DNA of 64,000 nt, taken from the NCBI GenBank assembly GCA_012932295.1, contig JAAONU010000078.1, positions 62,001 through 126,000 on the forward strand, read 5' to 3'. Below the pieces are notes generated by a model. It saw only the letters and a list, made by a program, of their open reading frames with translations. It had not been told where the DNA came from and searched no databases. This document shows positions 1 to 12,030 of this stretch, piece after piece (the stretch's first letter is position 1; every line of letters begins with the position of its first letter). Source of the stretch: Cyclina sinensis (taxonomy: Eukaryota > Mollusca > Bivalvia > Venerida > Veneridae). The position numbers and the translations under genes were made by a program.

Positions 1-40
1 TCGAAAAGGATAACACAAGCCAGCCTTATTAAAAAATTAA

Positions 41-1055
41 TATATTTTATTGTGATGCTAATTCAACGAATTGTTTTGTAGAATGACGATCATTTACTCT
101 ATTTGTTGATAGTCTGCGTACAGTCATTCAAAGAGTATTTAAAAAACCCATATCTACTGTAACAAAGATTGAAAAAAAAAATAATTCAAGCATATGAATA
201 GACCAACAATAACGTGTATGTGTGTGTATGTGTATATGTGTATGTATGTGTGATTGTGTATATTTGTATAAGTATTCTGATAATTAACTAGAGGAATTTA
301 TATCACTTTTTTGCTAGGCTGATAGGTGACAAGGTTACATTAAGTGTGATGCACGAACTTAAAAATGGAAAATATGCCCAATATCATTAGTATTCTTTAT
401 TATTCTACTTGGTGTTAGTATATATTTTATTGTGATGCTAGTTCAGCGAATTGTTTTGTAGAATGACGATCATTTACTCTCTTTGTTGATAGTCTGCGTA
501 AAGTCATTCAAAGAGCATAAAAAACCTATATTAACTGTAACATAGATTAAAAACAATAATAATTCAAGCATATGAATAGTCTGCGTACAGTCATTCAAAG
601 AGTATTTAAAAAACCCATATCTACTATAACAAAGATTAAAAAAAAATAATTCAAGCATATGAATAGACCAACAATAACGTGTATTTGTGTGTATGTGTAT
701 ATGTGTATGTATGTGTGAGTGTGTATATTTGTATAAGTATTCTGATAATTAACTAGAGGAATTTATATCACTTTTTTGCTAGGCTGATAGGTGACAAGGT
801 TACATTAAGTGTGATGCACGAACTTAAAAATGGGAAATATGCCCAATATCATTAGTATTCTTTATTGTTCTACTTGTGTTAGTATATATTTTATTGTGAT
901 GCTAGTTCAGCGAATTGTTTTGTAGAATGACGATCATTAACTCTCTTGGTTGATAGTCTGCGTATAGTCATTCAAAGAGTATAAAAAAACCATATCTATT
1001 GTAACAAAGATAGAAAATAATAATAATTCAAGCATATGATTAGACCAACAATAAC
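41..1055. repeat. 380-bp tandem repeat, about 2.5 units
   Basis: The phrase TATATTTTATTGTGATGCTA occurs at 41 and 421 and again, slightly shifted in context, at 883. The first spacing is 380 bp. The second is 462 bp because unit 2 carries an extra ~82-bp internal duplication of the AGTCTGCGTA...AGTCATTCAAAGAG segment. Each full unit includes a GT-rich microsatellite (about 217-260 and 680-730). The third unit breaks off near 1055 and is followed by about 190 bp of unique sequence before the LINE start codon at 1244. Short ORFs on the minus strand here only read through the repeat and are not called as genes. Confidence 0.85.
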
Positions 1056-1243
1056 GAGCAAATAGTATAAGCAGCACTAACAGCAACTGTATTTTATAGA
1101 TTGTTAAAAAATAAGTCCAGTTTATTCCTTTCAAACAGGAAGCTTTTTGTTTTTTCATCATGATTGTTCTTGTTTATATTTTTTCTGTCTTACTCTGATT
1201 ACTTTGGTATCACTTGTGTCTGACTATTACCTAAATTACTATT

Positions 1244-1963
1244 ATGTATAAGAAAACAGTAGTTGTGACATACAATGTAAACGGAATTTCAAACAAAAAG
1301 AAAAGAAATGCAGTCTTTAAATGGCTTAAAACACAAAGTGCTGATATAAGTATGCTTCAAGAAATACATTATAAAAGTCTAGACAAAGAAAAATGGAAGA
1401 AAGATTGGAATATTGGCGAAATAATATGCAGTGGCAACAGTTCAAATCAAGCCGGCGTAGCGATTCTTATAAAAAACAGTTCTAACATAAAAATTGTAAC
1501 AGTCTACGAAATTGAAATAGGACGATTACCAGCAGTTCATGTTCAAATTCAAAACAAAGACATATTACTTATAAATATTTATGGCCCAAATAAAGATGAC
1601 ACAACATTATTCAACAAACTTGAACTTTTTTTAAAAGATAAATCTAACATGTCTGTTTTTATGGGTGGGGATATAAACCTTCCCTTAAATCCTGAAATAG
1701 ACAAGCAAGGTGGAAATAAGAATACTCACTTGAAATGTCGTAGAAAAATAAAATCCATATTAGAAGAATATGATCTGATAGATGTATATAGAACTTATAA
1801 TTCTGATAATAAAAAATTTACTTGGCGTTCTTCTGTACGAACTGAAATTGCTTGCAGACTTGACTATTTATTTGTCTCAAAATATATTTCAAATTCAGTT
1901 ATAAAAATAGATATCAAACCGAGCTTTAAGTCTGATCACTCAAATAGTATACATGGAAGTTGA
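1244..1963 (+). pseudogene. LINE endonuclease domain (APE-like)
   Basis: This open frame of 239 codons encodes the N-terminal apurinic-like endonuclease that nicks target DNA to prime reverse transcription. Motifs in order are TYNVNGI near the start, DISMLQE (metal-binding Glu), LINIYGPN, FMGGDINLP (catalytic Asp/Asn), RLDYLFVS and a terminal SDHS (catalytic Asp-His). The spacing fits the exonuclease-endonuclease-phosphatase fold of L1 proteins. The ATG at 1244 directly precedes the conserved first strand, so it is a plausible native start. The frame is lost just after SDHS, at about 1940-1955, where the next segment continues in another frame. The domain itself keeps its key residues. Confidence 0.85.
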
Positions 1964-3535
1964 TTTTGAACCGGTTCAAAGGGGACCAGGCATATTTAAG
2001 TTAAATAATAGTTTACTTTTAGATAATGAATATAAAGAAAAAATACAAAAGTCAATTATAGAAATACGTGAAATAAATAAAGATGCTAACCCACAGATCA
2101 GATGGGAAATTATTAAAAGCACTGTTAGAAATGAACCAATAAAATATGCAAAATACAAAAAGAAACAAGAAAAAGAACAAGAAATAAAACTTCTAAATGA
2201 AATTGAAAATTTAGAAGAGAAATTAGCAGATAATTATAACGAGGCTCAAGCCAGAATCCTGAACACAAAAAAACAGAACTTGACGACTTATACAACACAT
2301 ATATAAATGGCATTATAACAAGAATAAAAAGTTATAAGTAAGATAACGAAGAAAGAAACATAAAATATCTTAAGAGTCTAGAAACAAAAAATGCAGAAAA
2401 TAAAATAATAAAATGTTTAAATATTGATGGTGACATTATTACTGATCAAAGTGAAATACTAATAGAACAAAAAAAATATTATGAAAAACTTTATCAGGCA
2501 AAACAACAGACCGAATCTAAATATAATTTTCTCGTAAATACAAATATAAAAAAGTTAACGGAAAATGAAAAAAACGTCTGCGAAGGATTGATAAATGAAA
2601 CAGAATGTAAAAATGCAATAAGAGAAATGAAAAATGGCAAAAGCCCTGGGTCTGATGGTTTAAACGTAGAGTTTTATAAAATATTTTGGAATGACATAAA
2701 AACCGACCTACTTGAATCTTTTAATTTTTCGTATCACAATGGTTGTTAAGTCAACTACAGGCACAGAGTTTAATCACTGTTTTACCTAAAGCAATTAAAG
2801 ACCTAACATCATTAAATAATTGGAGACCTATTAGTTTGTTAAATGTTGATTATAAAATAATTGCAAAAGTAATAGCCAATAGAATAAAGTCAGTGCTAGA
2901 TGTTTTAATTGACAATAGTCAAAATGGATTCATAAAAGGTAGATACATAGGAGAAAATATTAGAACCCTGTATGATGCCATTGATCATTCCGAACAAAAT
3001 TATACACCCGGACTTTTTTTTGCAGATTTTGAAAAGGCGTTTGATAGTCTCGACCATTCTTACATTCAGGATACACTAAAAGTTTTTAACTTTGGCAACA
3101 TGCTAAAAAGATGGATAAAGTTATTTTACAATAAGCCATCAAGTTGTATATTGTACAACGGGTTTCTTTCAGACTCTTTCAATGTCACTCGTGGAGTTAA
3201 GCAAGGTTGTCCTCTATCGCCCTATATATTTATCTTAGCAATAGAGTTATTATCTGTAGAAATAAGGGAAAACAAAAAAATAAAAGGTATTGAAATCTTA
3301 GGAACAGAGATAAAAAACAGTATGTTTGCAGATGATGATACAATACTGTTGGATGGCTCTGCTGAAAGTTTTGAAGAAATGATGCAAGTTTTTAAAGAAT
3401 TTTCTCATGTATCAGGTTTAAACTTAAATTACAATAAGTGCACTGTTCTCAGAATAGGCTCAATGAGAAATCAACACGACATTATATATTGTAAAAAAAT
3501 ATGGACAAATTTTATGGACATCTGAAAGTGCAAAA
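1953..3535 (+). pseudogene. LINE linker and reverse transcriptase domain, frameshifted
   Basis: This is the continuation of the same LINE protein in three frames. At 1953-2306 lies a Lys/Glu-rich linker. From about 2342 to 2747 comes the segment ending in the conserved NGKSPGSDGL. From 2743 to 3525 lies the reverse transcriptase core: WRPISLLN, QNGFIKGR, the motif A region FADFEKAFDSLDH, RGVKQGCPLSPYIF (motif B), and FADD at 3325-3336 in place of the more usual YADD. Breaks are visible near 2300-2340 (frameshift plus TAA), at 2747 (TAA and frame change) and in an A-run near 3490. Both catalytic aspartates of motif C remain. The protein cannot be made in one piece from this copy. Confidence 0.85.
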
Positions 3536-4992
3536 ACACTAGGAATAACTTTCCACGCAAATACAGAAAAAATTCTCGAATTAAATTACACCCCTAGAAT
3601 AAATCAATTTCAAAATGACATAAACAGGTGGAAAACAAAACATTTAACACTCATAGGTAAAGTATCTGTATATAAATCATTAATTCTTCCAAAATTAACA
3701 TATTTATTCTCAGTCCTTCCAAATCCTTCGGAACATATTATAAAAATGTTAACACAAGAGAGTTACAGCTTTATCTGGAACACGAAAAGAGATAAAGTAA
3801 AAAGGAATACTATAATTCAAAATATTGAGGATGGTGGAATAAATATGATAGATATTCCGATATACCTTAACTCTATAAAATCAAGCTGGATAAATCGAAT
3901 AACTCATACAAAAAATAAAGGGACATGGAAAAAAATAATAGACAAACAGATTAAAAAAATATCAAAAATAGATTTGTTTAAATGTAACATTAGTACACCA
4001 GATATCTTGCTACTCAACATTAAAAACCTGTTCATTAAAGACGTATTCATCGCTTGAAGCAAAATCAATTTTAACAACAACCCTCAAAATATTAGAACTC
4101 AAATAATATGGAATAACTCACACATACGAAACAACAAATCAGTTTTGCACTTTCCTGTTTGGATAAAGAAAAATATTATTCAGATAAAAGATATTTATAA
4201 TGAAGAAACTAAACGATTTAAAACATCCAGCCAATTAAAAAACATATACAAAATACCTGATTCTGAATTTCTGAACTACAACAGGTTGATTTCAGCAATA
4301 CCAAAAGAGTGGATTAGAACTCTTAATTCTGTAAACTTGGCACAGCTAACAAATGAACTATGTTTATACGACATGATTACTAAAACTAAACCAAGTTACT
4401 TAAACAAAAAATTAACATATATACAGAAAAAAGTCTACATTTCGATGGGACAATCGAAAGCGCAAATAAAATGGGAAACTTTCTTCCCAGATAAAATATT
4501 TAATTGGTCAGACATATTTAAAAATGCTTTCGTTTGTTGCAATGATAATTTTCTTCAAACTTTCTATTTTAACTTTTTACATAGAAATGTTGCAACCAAT
4601 AAGTTCTTATTCAAATGTGGCTTAGTTGAATCTAGCCTGTGTGGTTTTTGTAATATTGCTGTGGAAAGTTTAGAACATTTATTTTGGGACTGTTCACAGG
4701 TACAAAATTTCTGGACCCAACTGTATAAATGGGCTATGACCTTCAATACAAATATAGAATATGATAGATTTTTAACGTTTTTTCATTCCAATGATAAAGT
4801 AGTGTCTTATATATTACTTTTTTCTAAACACTATATATACAGATGTAAAACAAAAAACATGATCCCGGATATACACGTTTTAAACAGAAATTCATCGTTC
4901 GATTAAAACTAGAAAAATACACAGCGTTGAGAAAAGATACAATTGAAATTTTTAACAGAGATTGGACAACTTTTTTACCTCTACTTTTATAA
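3536..4992 (+). pseudogene. LINE C-terminal region with CCHC zinc knuckle
   Basis: This is the thumb and C-terminal part of the LINE protein. It runs mostly in one frame, interrupted by an in-frame TGA at 4055-4057 and a frameshift near 4880. Recognisable parts are GKVSVYKSLILPKL around 3657, a DGGINMIDIP segment shared with the second L1-like copy in this window (minus strand, near 45350-45420), and a zinc knuckle CGFC-x8-H-x4-C at about 4640-4690. This knuckle type sits near the end of L1/Tx1-group proteins. The frame ends in FLPLLL and TAA at 4990-4992. Confidence 0.8.
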
Positions 4993-5183
4993 ATCTATAG
5001 ATACCAAAGTAAACTGTTCTCTAACCTATCCTCTTCTTTTTTCTTATTTAGGTTTAGTTGTTATCTGATATTAATTTCTTTAAATAGTAGTAACTAACTT
5101 TGTTAGTATAGTACTTTGAAAAACCATGGAGCTTGTATGTAAATATTTTTGTTAATTGTTTAAAATAAAAAATAAAAAAAAAA

Positions 5184-7482
5184 TTAATTGGCATCCAGTT
5201 GTTTTAGATTCCGTGTCATTCTGACAGCTTTTGTTTAATTTGCATTGCACTGTAATAATTGTATTAATAATATATAAGAATTGTGTTTAATAGTAATAAT
5301 TGTAATATACGATTTGTGTTTAATATTTTTGTAAATATTTTACAATGCTTTATTTGTATTCAATAAATATATATTTGCATTTAACCATATTCATTTCATT
5401 CAATACTGTCAATATCTATTGTTTATCTGATATTTATATTTTGTACTGATCAATCTATAGTCTTTATTATTAGTCATTTAAGTATTTCTTTTCATTTGTA
5501 TTATAAAAAATAGTTGATAATAAATCCATTACTTTTCAATCCAATCCTGAACCCATTTATGTTGCATACCTTTCAGATTTATCTTCAATAATTGCATATT
5601 AGGATTTCTTTGTTACTTCTATTACGAAATATTTTTTTAAGGAAACACATGGTAGCCTCAATTTAGGTGCTGTGTGCCAGCTGTTTAAAACGTAAAGACG
5701 GATAAGCCTTAAACTTTTCAGAGCGACTATTTCTGGTGAATCTTTGATGTAAAAATCAAAATATGCGGGTTTAAAAATTGGTTTAATTCAGTCCGAAGTC
5801 ACAAAATCAACAGACAAATTAAAGAATTCCATTAGAGAACAAAATGGTATTAGTTATAAAGAATATATCACACTTAAATTATTATCAAATAAAAATGTAT
5901 CATTTATCAAAAATAAATGATGACATTATAAAATACCAATGAAAATAAACGATATATATTGATCTTATTTTAAAATACTAATGAAACAAAATGCAATACA
6001 AAGTTGAACATTGACTGTGTTAATTTTCCAAACCATAGGTCCTTTCATTACAGCAGTACTTTTTCTTTTCAGATGATCTATTATAAACAGCAAATTCAAT
6101 TTATATTTATTACTCGAGAAGTATCTAACAATTTCTCATAATAATTTGTTTTCTGATAAGCGACAATACAAAATTGTTATTTTCTCTTTTCTTTCTGTAA
6201 GAGAATCCTTAGAAATATCAACTTTTCATTAGTAGGAATTAATTCATTGTCAATTCCTCCTCACGAATAAGACAGTAAGTCGATCACAGCAGAAACAGAA
6301 AAAAGTAAGCAATACAAAACATCGATGTCTTGTAATGACAATTTGTGGAACACTGTGTTTTTTCACTCTGGATGTATTCACATTATCGATGTGACAAAAT
6401 CCAGTCTTTATGCCACTCAGAAAAATGATTTATGTTTATTGAAATGAGAAAAAATTAAATGATGGTAACGTCTTCTATCATAATAGACGCGCAAAATAAG
6501 TTTATTTGATCTTCTTGAACATTTCCGGAAGAGAAAAAAGCTCTGCACTGCAAAAAGTAGACTTTCTTATGTTAGTTTCGTGATATATAATCTTGCAAAT
6601 AAATGTAGGGAAAGTCACTTCCGTTTTTCCTAGTTCATGACACTGGCTATTGACATTGGAATAGTATGTAGTGTTTTGATTAAAACTTTAGAATTAGATT
6701 TCTATGGCGGATAAAACTATTTACATTTCAAACTACGTATTAGTCAGCCTTAGTCTGAATATTTTTTGTTCTTGTGTTAAAACACTGACATTCACCCTCG
6801 CGCCATCACGCGAAACGGACTTTATTTACCGATTGTTTCCTGAGATAGTTTCAGGTACAAGTTAAAGTAACAAATACTGACAAGTTACTTACTTTTTAAA
6901 TAAAGTTATGACATTTCAATCATTGTACTCTTTCATGAACGTTATACCGTGGACTGTATGAAACCATGTAAAAAAGGTGGATTTCAGAAGTTTTGTACTG
7001 ATTTATTTTAGTAAATAGTCTAACTAAACCTGATGAAGGCTAGCAGAAAAAAGGAAATATTTAACAGTGTTTTTCTTTTTCCTAAAAATGAAGCCTAAGC
7101 TGTCGATGTTGCTTTAGACAGCAGAATATATTCTCATTTGTCTGCTTAATAGCTTTTCTGCCTTTGTGGCCATTCTACTTTTACGACATATAGTATCACG
7201 TTTATGACCAAGATTTTAGAGTAAATTTATCCGTTTTCAAGACAGAAATGCTTCACTTATTTTGGTAATATGAGATTGCTTTAATCATTTGATGGTTTAG
7301 TTAAGAACTCTAGCAGGATTTTTTACATTGGGAGATCTGCGAGAACTGTGAACAATTACAGGGAAAGATATCAGTAAAAATTCTGAAACTGCTGAACTGA
7401 CAGACAACGGCATAGCATTACAGAAATAAAAACTTTTCGTCAAATGATAAAAAGATAACTGATTAATAAAAATACATTGCTA
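5184..7482. other. AT-rich spacer, no gene seen
   Basis: No long open frame, tandem repeat or recognisable transposon protein is visible. The sequence is uniformly AT-rich with scattered homopolymer runs. Confidence 0.6.
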
Positions 7483-7906
7483 CCACAGAAATTGTAGCTA
7501 AGGACTAAAACAAAATATCATTTGTTGCCCCTCCCGCGACCCATGCCAGTTTGGGTAGGGTAGGTAGGTAAGTAAAATACTTTTTTTAATCTAAAATAGT
7601 TTTTATTGATTATTTAATTTATATATCTGAATAATATGGATTTCAGCATCTGTTCAAAGTTTAGAAGCACAGTTTCAAAGTTTTATTCTATATATACATC
7701 CCAATTTATATATTTACAATGCAAAAATATGAGTCAGATATAAAGATGTGATTCTCATTGACTTACTTTACTTCCATGTGCAGTAAAAGTATTTTTTTGT
7801 TTTGTTTTGCAATACAATTTCATGGGTAGCTATGACCTTTGTGGGTAGGTAGCGGGAGGGGAAACAAACAATATTTTATTTAAGGCTTTAGCTACAATTT
7901 CTGTGG
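7483..7906. mobile_element. Non-autonomous inverted-repeat element (MITE-like), TA-flanked
   Basis: The left end TA|CCACAGAAATTGTAGCT and the right end AGCTACAATTTCTGTGG|TA are perfect inverted repeats for 17 bp. The similarity continues with mismatches for about 60 bp, to the paired CCCCTCCCGC (left) and GCGGGAGGGG (right). TA dinucleotides flank both ends, as expected for a TA target duplication of the Tc1/mariner type. The ~300-bp interior has no coding potential. Confidence 0.75.
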
Positions 7907-7908
7907 TA

Positions 7909-9360
7909 ATTAAGATTCAGTAGAATATATTACAAAATCGATATCATAATAAATTTAGAAGCTAATGGATTCGGGTTATTCAAATTTGAGACTTATTCGT
8001 TTTCGTATTTCATATGATAGGACATACCGAGGTTTTGTACAATCTTGATAACTCAACAATCCTTTCGACTGCCTTCTTTGATATATATGATTACAAGTTT
8101 TCCATTTCTGTCAATAGCAACATTCATTACAAAACTCAAACCATGTAGAGAACACTGACCAAAGTTCAGTAAGCATTAGTCTCTGTTTAGACATACTTGT
8201 TTGGTTTGAAAAATATATGTAAAGTTTGCCAAAGCATCATCGCCCAAAACATGTTAAAAACAACAAAGTTTTTTTAAAATTTGATAACTCTATATGAAAA
8301 CCAAATTTTAGGAGTAGACAGTTTCAACACACTATCTAAATCACAGACATAGGACGTTTATAAAGACTGAAAGTGTAACCATCTTTGACGAAATTTACAA
8401 GTAGCATCCAGATATAAACACACTTGTCCAGGAAACTATTTTTATGGTTTAAAGACATCAAATCATCCGTTGATAAACTACCGAACGTTTTTCGAAACAA
8501 CATCAATGGTTTATAGAAAATGATAAATAGATAGTTAATAGTAATGACATTAATTTCGAAAATAATATAGTAAAAGTTTACATATGATTAATTTTTGTTC
8601 AAACGGAATATACGAATTTGTTCCTGGGAAGAAATAGAAATGTTTATTTACCTACTTGGATGCATGAGACTTATGAATTCATCGTGCTAAATTTCTTTAC
8701 TAGGACTGACTGAAAAGAAACACACACCCTTTTCGTTTTAATGTTGTGTTATAATTGTCAGTTTTTAATGCATAGTCCTGTTCTCCAAATCCTTGCAGTG
8801 TACAATTACGTTTACAGTTATCTAGGTTTCTGTAACCTGTCTGGTTTATGAGGTCAGCGTTAATTCAAAAGCTACAGATCTTTCCAGCTGTAAACCGTTC
8901 ATTAACGTAAAAGCATTTCGACAGTAGATATATAACATACATTGAAATGTAGCATAGACATAAAAAAATCATGGAAGAAATATGTATGAGAAACATATAC
9001 TTAAATCAGTATTCCCAACATCCATCAGCTGTGCCTATCTTGTATGAAGCCACGTGATAAATTTATCAGCGGTTATAAAGATTTTATTGCCATTTTTTGT
9101 CTCCTTTTAAAACTCGAGCTGTATCTCATTTCGTGCACTCGTTCATCAAAATGTCATTTATGCCTTTAATTTCATCCAGTCTCGTATTCATTGTATTATG
9201 ATTCATCAAACTATACAGCATGATTGTATGGTAAAGACAGTTTTTGTTTCCATACGTACTCTTAATTCCTAATTCCTTGAATACAGTATGATAGCTGCAA
9301 ATGTAACAAAAGATATTCGGACTGTAAAAAGTAAATACTTTAGTTAACAAGAGCTGTCAC
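7909..9360. other. AT-rich spacer, no gene seen
   Basis: No coding, RNA or repeat feature can be supported. The short minus-strand frame at 9126-9350 has no recognisable motif. Confidence 0.5.
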
Positions 9361-9534
9361 TAGAAATTGACATATGCCCCCGAAAATGTAGCATTGAAAT
9401 AAAACTGGTGTAAATATATAATTGAATATGCCTGTGGAAAAAAGAACAGACAAAACATAGAGCATGAACTGAAGGTAAATGGTAAAGTAATGTTTTTCTG
9501 CTTCAGATTCTTATGTGAAGGTTAAAGACATAAT

Positions 9535-9905
9535 TATTCAATGAAATAGACAAGATTTTCATAGATTATAGTAAAAAATTGACTAAGGGCCCATAACACT
9601 GCCAAAAATAATCCGACCAGAAACTCCTGACGATATGCACAGCTAGGTTTGATGACAATATTAATGTGTAGTTTCAGTAATATCCTCAAGTGGTTTTGGA
9701 GATGAAGCGTAGACAAGATTTTAATATAGAAGTTAGAGTAAAAATGACTAAGTGCCTATAACTCTGCCAAAAATAAATCGAGCGGAATCTCCTGACAATA
9801 TGCACTACTAGGCTTGGTGACAAACACTATTGTTAAGTTTCAATGAAATCCCTCAAGCGGTTTTGGAGATGAAGCGAGGACAAGATTTTACAGGACAGAC
9901 GGACG
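9535..9905. repeat. Dispersed ~165-180-bp repeat, two tandem copies
   Basis: Two successive units share GACAAGATTTT, ATAAC(A/T)CTGCCAAAAATAA, CTCCTGAC(G/A)ATATGCAC and GGTTTTGGAGATGAAGCG, with the GACAAGATTTT marker at about 9549, 9713 and 9890. The block ends in GGACAGACGGACGG, a tail common to dispersed repeats elsewhere in this window (28632, 28758, 63830). Confidence 0.7.
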
Positions 9906-9914
9906 GAGTCTTTC

Positions 9915-11600
9915 AACTTCATATGATGATTGCACACATTGAGTGCATGAACCCTTTTGATTTTGGCGTCAGTAGCTGAAGGGTCAAGGTCAGAGTGACA
10001 TAAAGTCATTGTCAGTCCGTTAGCAATTTGACTGCCGGCAAGCTACAGGGGTTCGTGTGTCTACTCAAACTGTCCGAAATCGTCTTCATGATGGTTTAGA
10101 TGCCCGAAGACCTGTCAGAGGATTAATTCTGACCGTAGCTCACCAGAGAGCTCGCTTAGAGTTTGGCCAGGAACACGTCACTTGGCAACTGCGTCACTGG
10201 CGATCTGTGCTCTTCACAGATAAGAACCGCTACCATGTTTCGACCTGTGACAGGCGTGTGAGGGTGTGGCGTCGCCGAGGAGACAGGTATGCGGAATTAT
10301 TCCATATGACAGGTTTGGCGGTTTGTTAGTTATGGTGTGGGCAGGGATATCCATTTACGGGCGCACAGACCTTTATGTGTTTCCAGGAGGTAGTCTGACG
10401 GCCTTGAGATATCTGGACGAGATCCTAGAACCAATTGTTAGGCCATATGCTGGTGCAATACGTGACACTTTTCGTTAAGTGCAAGATAATGCTCGTGCAC
10501 TCGAAGAATGGTCCGGAACTTCTTTGACGATGAAGGTATAAGGTCATAGACTGGCCAGCGAGACCTCCCTATCTTAACCCTATAGAGCATGTTTGGGACA
10601 TGCTTTCTCGTAGACTTTCTTCGGGTCCAAACCCCGCGCAGAACGTCCGTGAGGTTTCTCATGCTCTTGTAGCAGAATGGGATGCCATACCACAGGATAT
10701 GATCAGACGTGTCATCAGGAGCATTCCCAGACGATACAGAGAGTGCCTAACGCCCGAGGGGGGGGTACATTATTACTGAAACTGACTATGAAACGTTTCC
10801 AGGCCTGAATCTGCTTTTACAGACATCGGTTGTTCTCCTGTAAGACCACCATTTCAAAGTTAATTTGATAGTGTTCATATCCTGGACACTGTCTCTGTTC
10901 AGGAATGTACCTGTTGGCGATGAAAATGCCGATTTGTTTTTGTAAAAAGGACGATTTTGTTATTTCTGTAAAAGATATTCATAAATCTACTCAACGCATA
11001 TGGTATTTTATAGATTATATGGAAGCTCCTTTAATTAATTTGAGCAGTGTATAATAGTTGCACACATTAAGTGAATGGGGGTCAGTAGATCAAAGGTCAC
11101 AGTGACCTAAAAACAATTTCCACTGTAAAACCATATAACCATTTCTGATAGACACTTCAAAGTTCATGTTATTATTGCTTACATTCAGAAAATGAGCCCT
11201 ATAGATTTTTTGATCAGTAGGTCAGAGGTTAAGCTCATATTCACCTAAACATAGAAAACCATTTCCGCTCAGTAACTTTACAACCAATTGTAGTTCAGAG
11301 TTCATACTTTCTGTAATGATTGAATACATTGAGAAAATGACCACAATACATCTTAGGATCAGTAGGTCAGATCTCAAGGTCACTATGACCTAAACAATGG
11401 AAAACAGGTCTGCTGTATAACTTGGCAACTACTTCCCATACAGACTTCAAACTTCATAGGATTATTTCCATCATTGATTTAATAACGCCTGTACTGTTCG
11501 GGGTAAGTATATAAAAGGTCAAGGTTACTATCAACTAAACAATCAATATTTCTGCACTGTAACTTGATAACCATGCATCACAGCATGGATATCATAACTT
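9915..11600. repeat. ~141-bp satellite with AGGTCA palindromes, interrupted by a Tc1-like copy
   Basis: Units are recognised by GTCAGTAG(G/A)TCA...GGTCAC...TGACCTAAA and by ACATTGAG(T/A)...ATGA. Perfect GGTCANNNTGACC palindromes lie at 11095-11107 and 11378-11390, 283 bp (two units) apart. A related unit at 9925-10010 is separated from the others by the transposase pseudogene, so the transposon probably inserted into the array. A longer array of the same kind lies at 30900-32900. Confidence 0.7.
10024..10779 (+). pseudogene. Tc1-like transposase pseudogene, 5'-truncated
   Basis: This is a decayed DDE transposase of the Tc1/mariner superfamily, which cuts and pastes its own element. The preserved part begins at the end of the DNA-binding region (VRVSTQTVRNRLH). 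It continues through FTDKNR (first catalytic Asp), LVMVWAGIS, VQDNARA near 10480 (second catalytic Asp) and NPIEHVWDML near 10575 (catalytic Glu), and ends at TGA 10777-10779. The frame changes near 10300 and again near 10500, with an in-frame TAA at 10476-10478. About 100 N-terminal residues, including the first helix-turn-helix, are missing. It is not the same family as the copies at 26.7-27.7 and 48.7-49.8 kb, though related. I could not define its terminal repeats. Confidence 0.85.
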
Positions 11601-11844
11601 CTGAAAGACTGACATTTATATAAATTATTAAAACTAAAAGTCAGATATGATAAAGATATATAAAACTATAAAATTAAAATTATAAAATGTCAAATATAAA
11701 ATATTATAAATCAAAAACAAAAAAAAATCAAAATTTAAAGCAAATCATTTAATTCCAAAGCGTAAGGTTTCTTCCACTATATCACAAATGCATCATATTT
11801 AGAAAAAACACCCTTCGGGCATTTAATGCTCCACCCAGCGGTGC

Positions 11845-12030
11845 TCTTATTTTTTCTACTGCTACTGCTCTTACTGCTACTGCCAACTTCACGTTTTCCT
11901 ACTTCTACTGATATACTGCTACTGCTAACATCACGTTTTTTCTAATGCTACTGCTCATACTGCTACTGCCAACTTCACGATTTCTTACTGCTGTAATATG
12001 CTACGGTTCAGTTCCTACACATAGCCTTGC
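11845..12030. repeat. Solo arm of the 44-bp minisatellite foldback element
   Basis: About 3.5 units of the TACTGCTACTGC...CCAACTTCACGTTTT repeat lie in plus orientation and end in CAGTTCCTACACAT. This matches the right end of the full element at 14325-14345 (CAGTTCCTATACAT). Confidence 0.8.

Larger units (their letters stand above)
1244..5183 (+). mobile_element. L1-like non-LTR retrotransposon (LINE), near full length, decayed
   Basis: A single protein gene runs endonuclease, linker, reverse transcriptase, thumb/connection and C-terminal zinc knuckle, and ends at a TAA at 4990-4992. About 170 bp of 3' UTR follows, then an A-rich tail (about 5161-5183). The order and motifs are those of the L1/Tx1-like group. 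No separate ORF1 is visible upstream, where there is only the 380-bp tandem repeat. I could not identify a target-site duplication, so the 5' limit is uncertain and the upstream repeat could be part of the element. Confidence 0.85.

Noticed and set aside
11095..11107. Reading each GGTCACAGTGACC as a functional hormone response element
   Set aside because: The sites are part of satellites with no nearby gene; only the motif identity is claimed.
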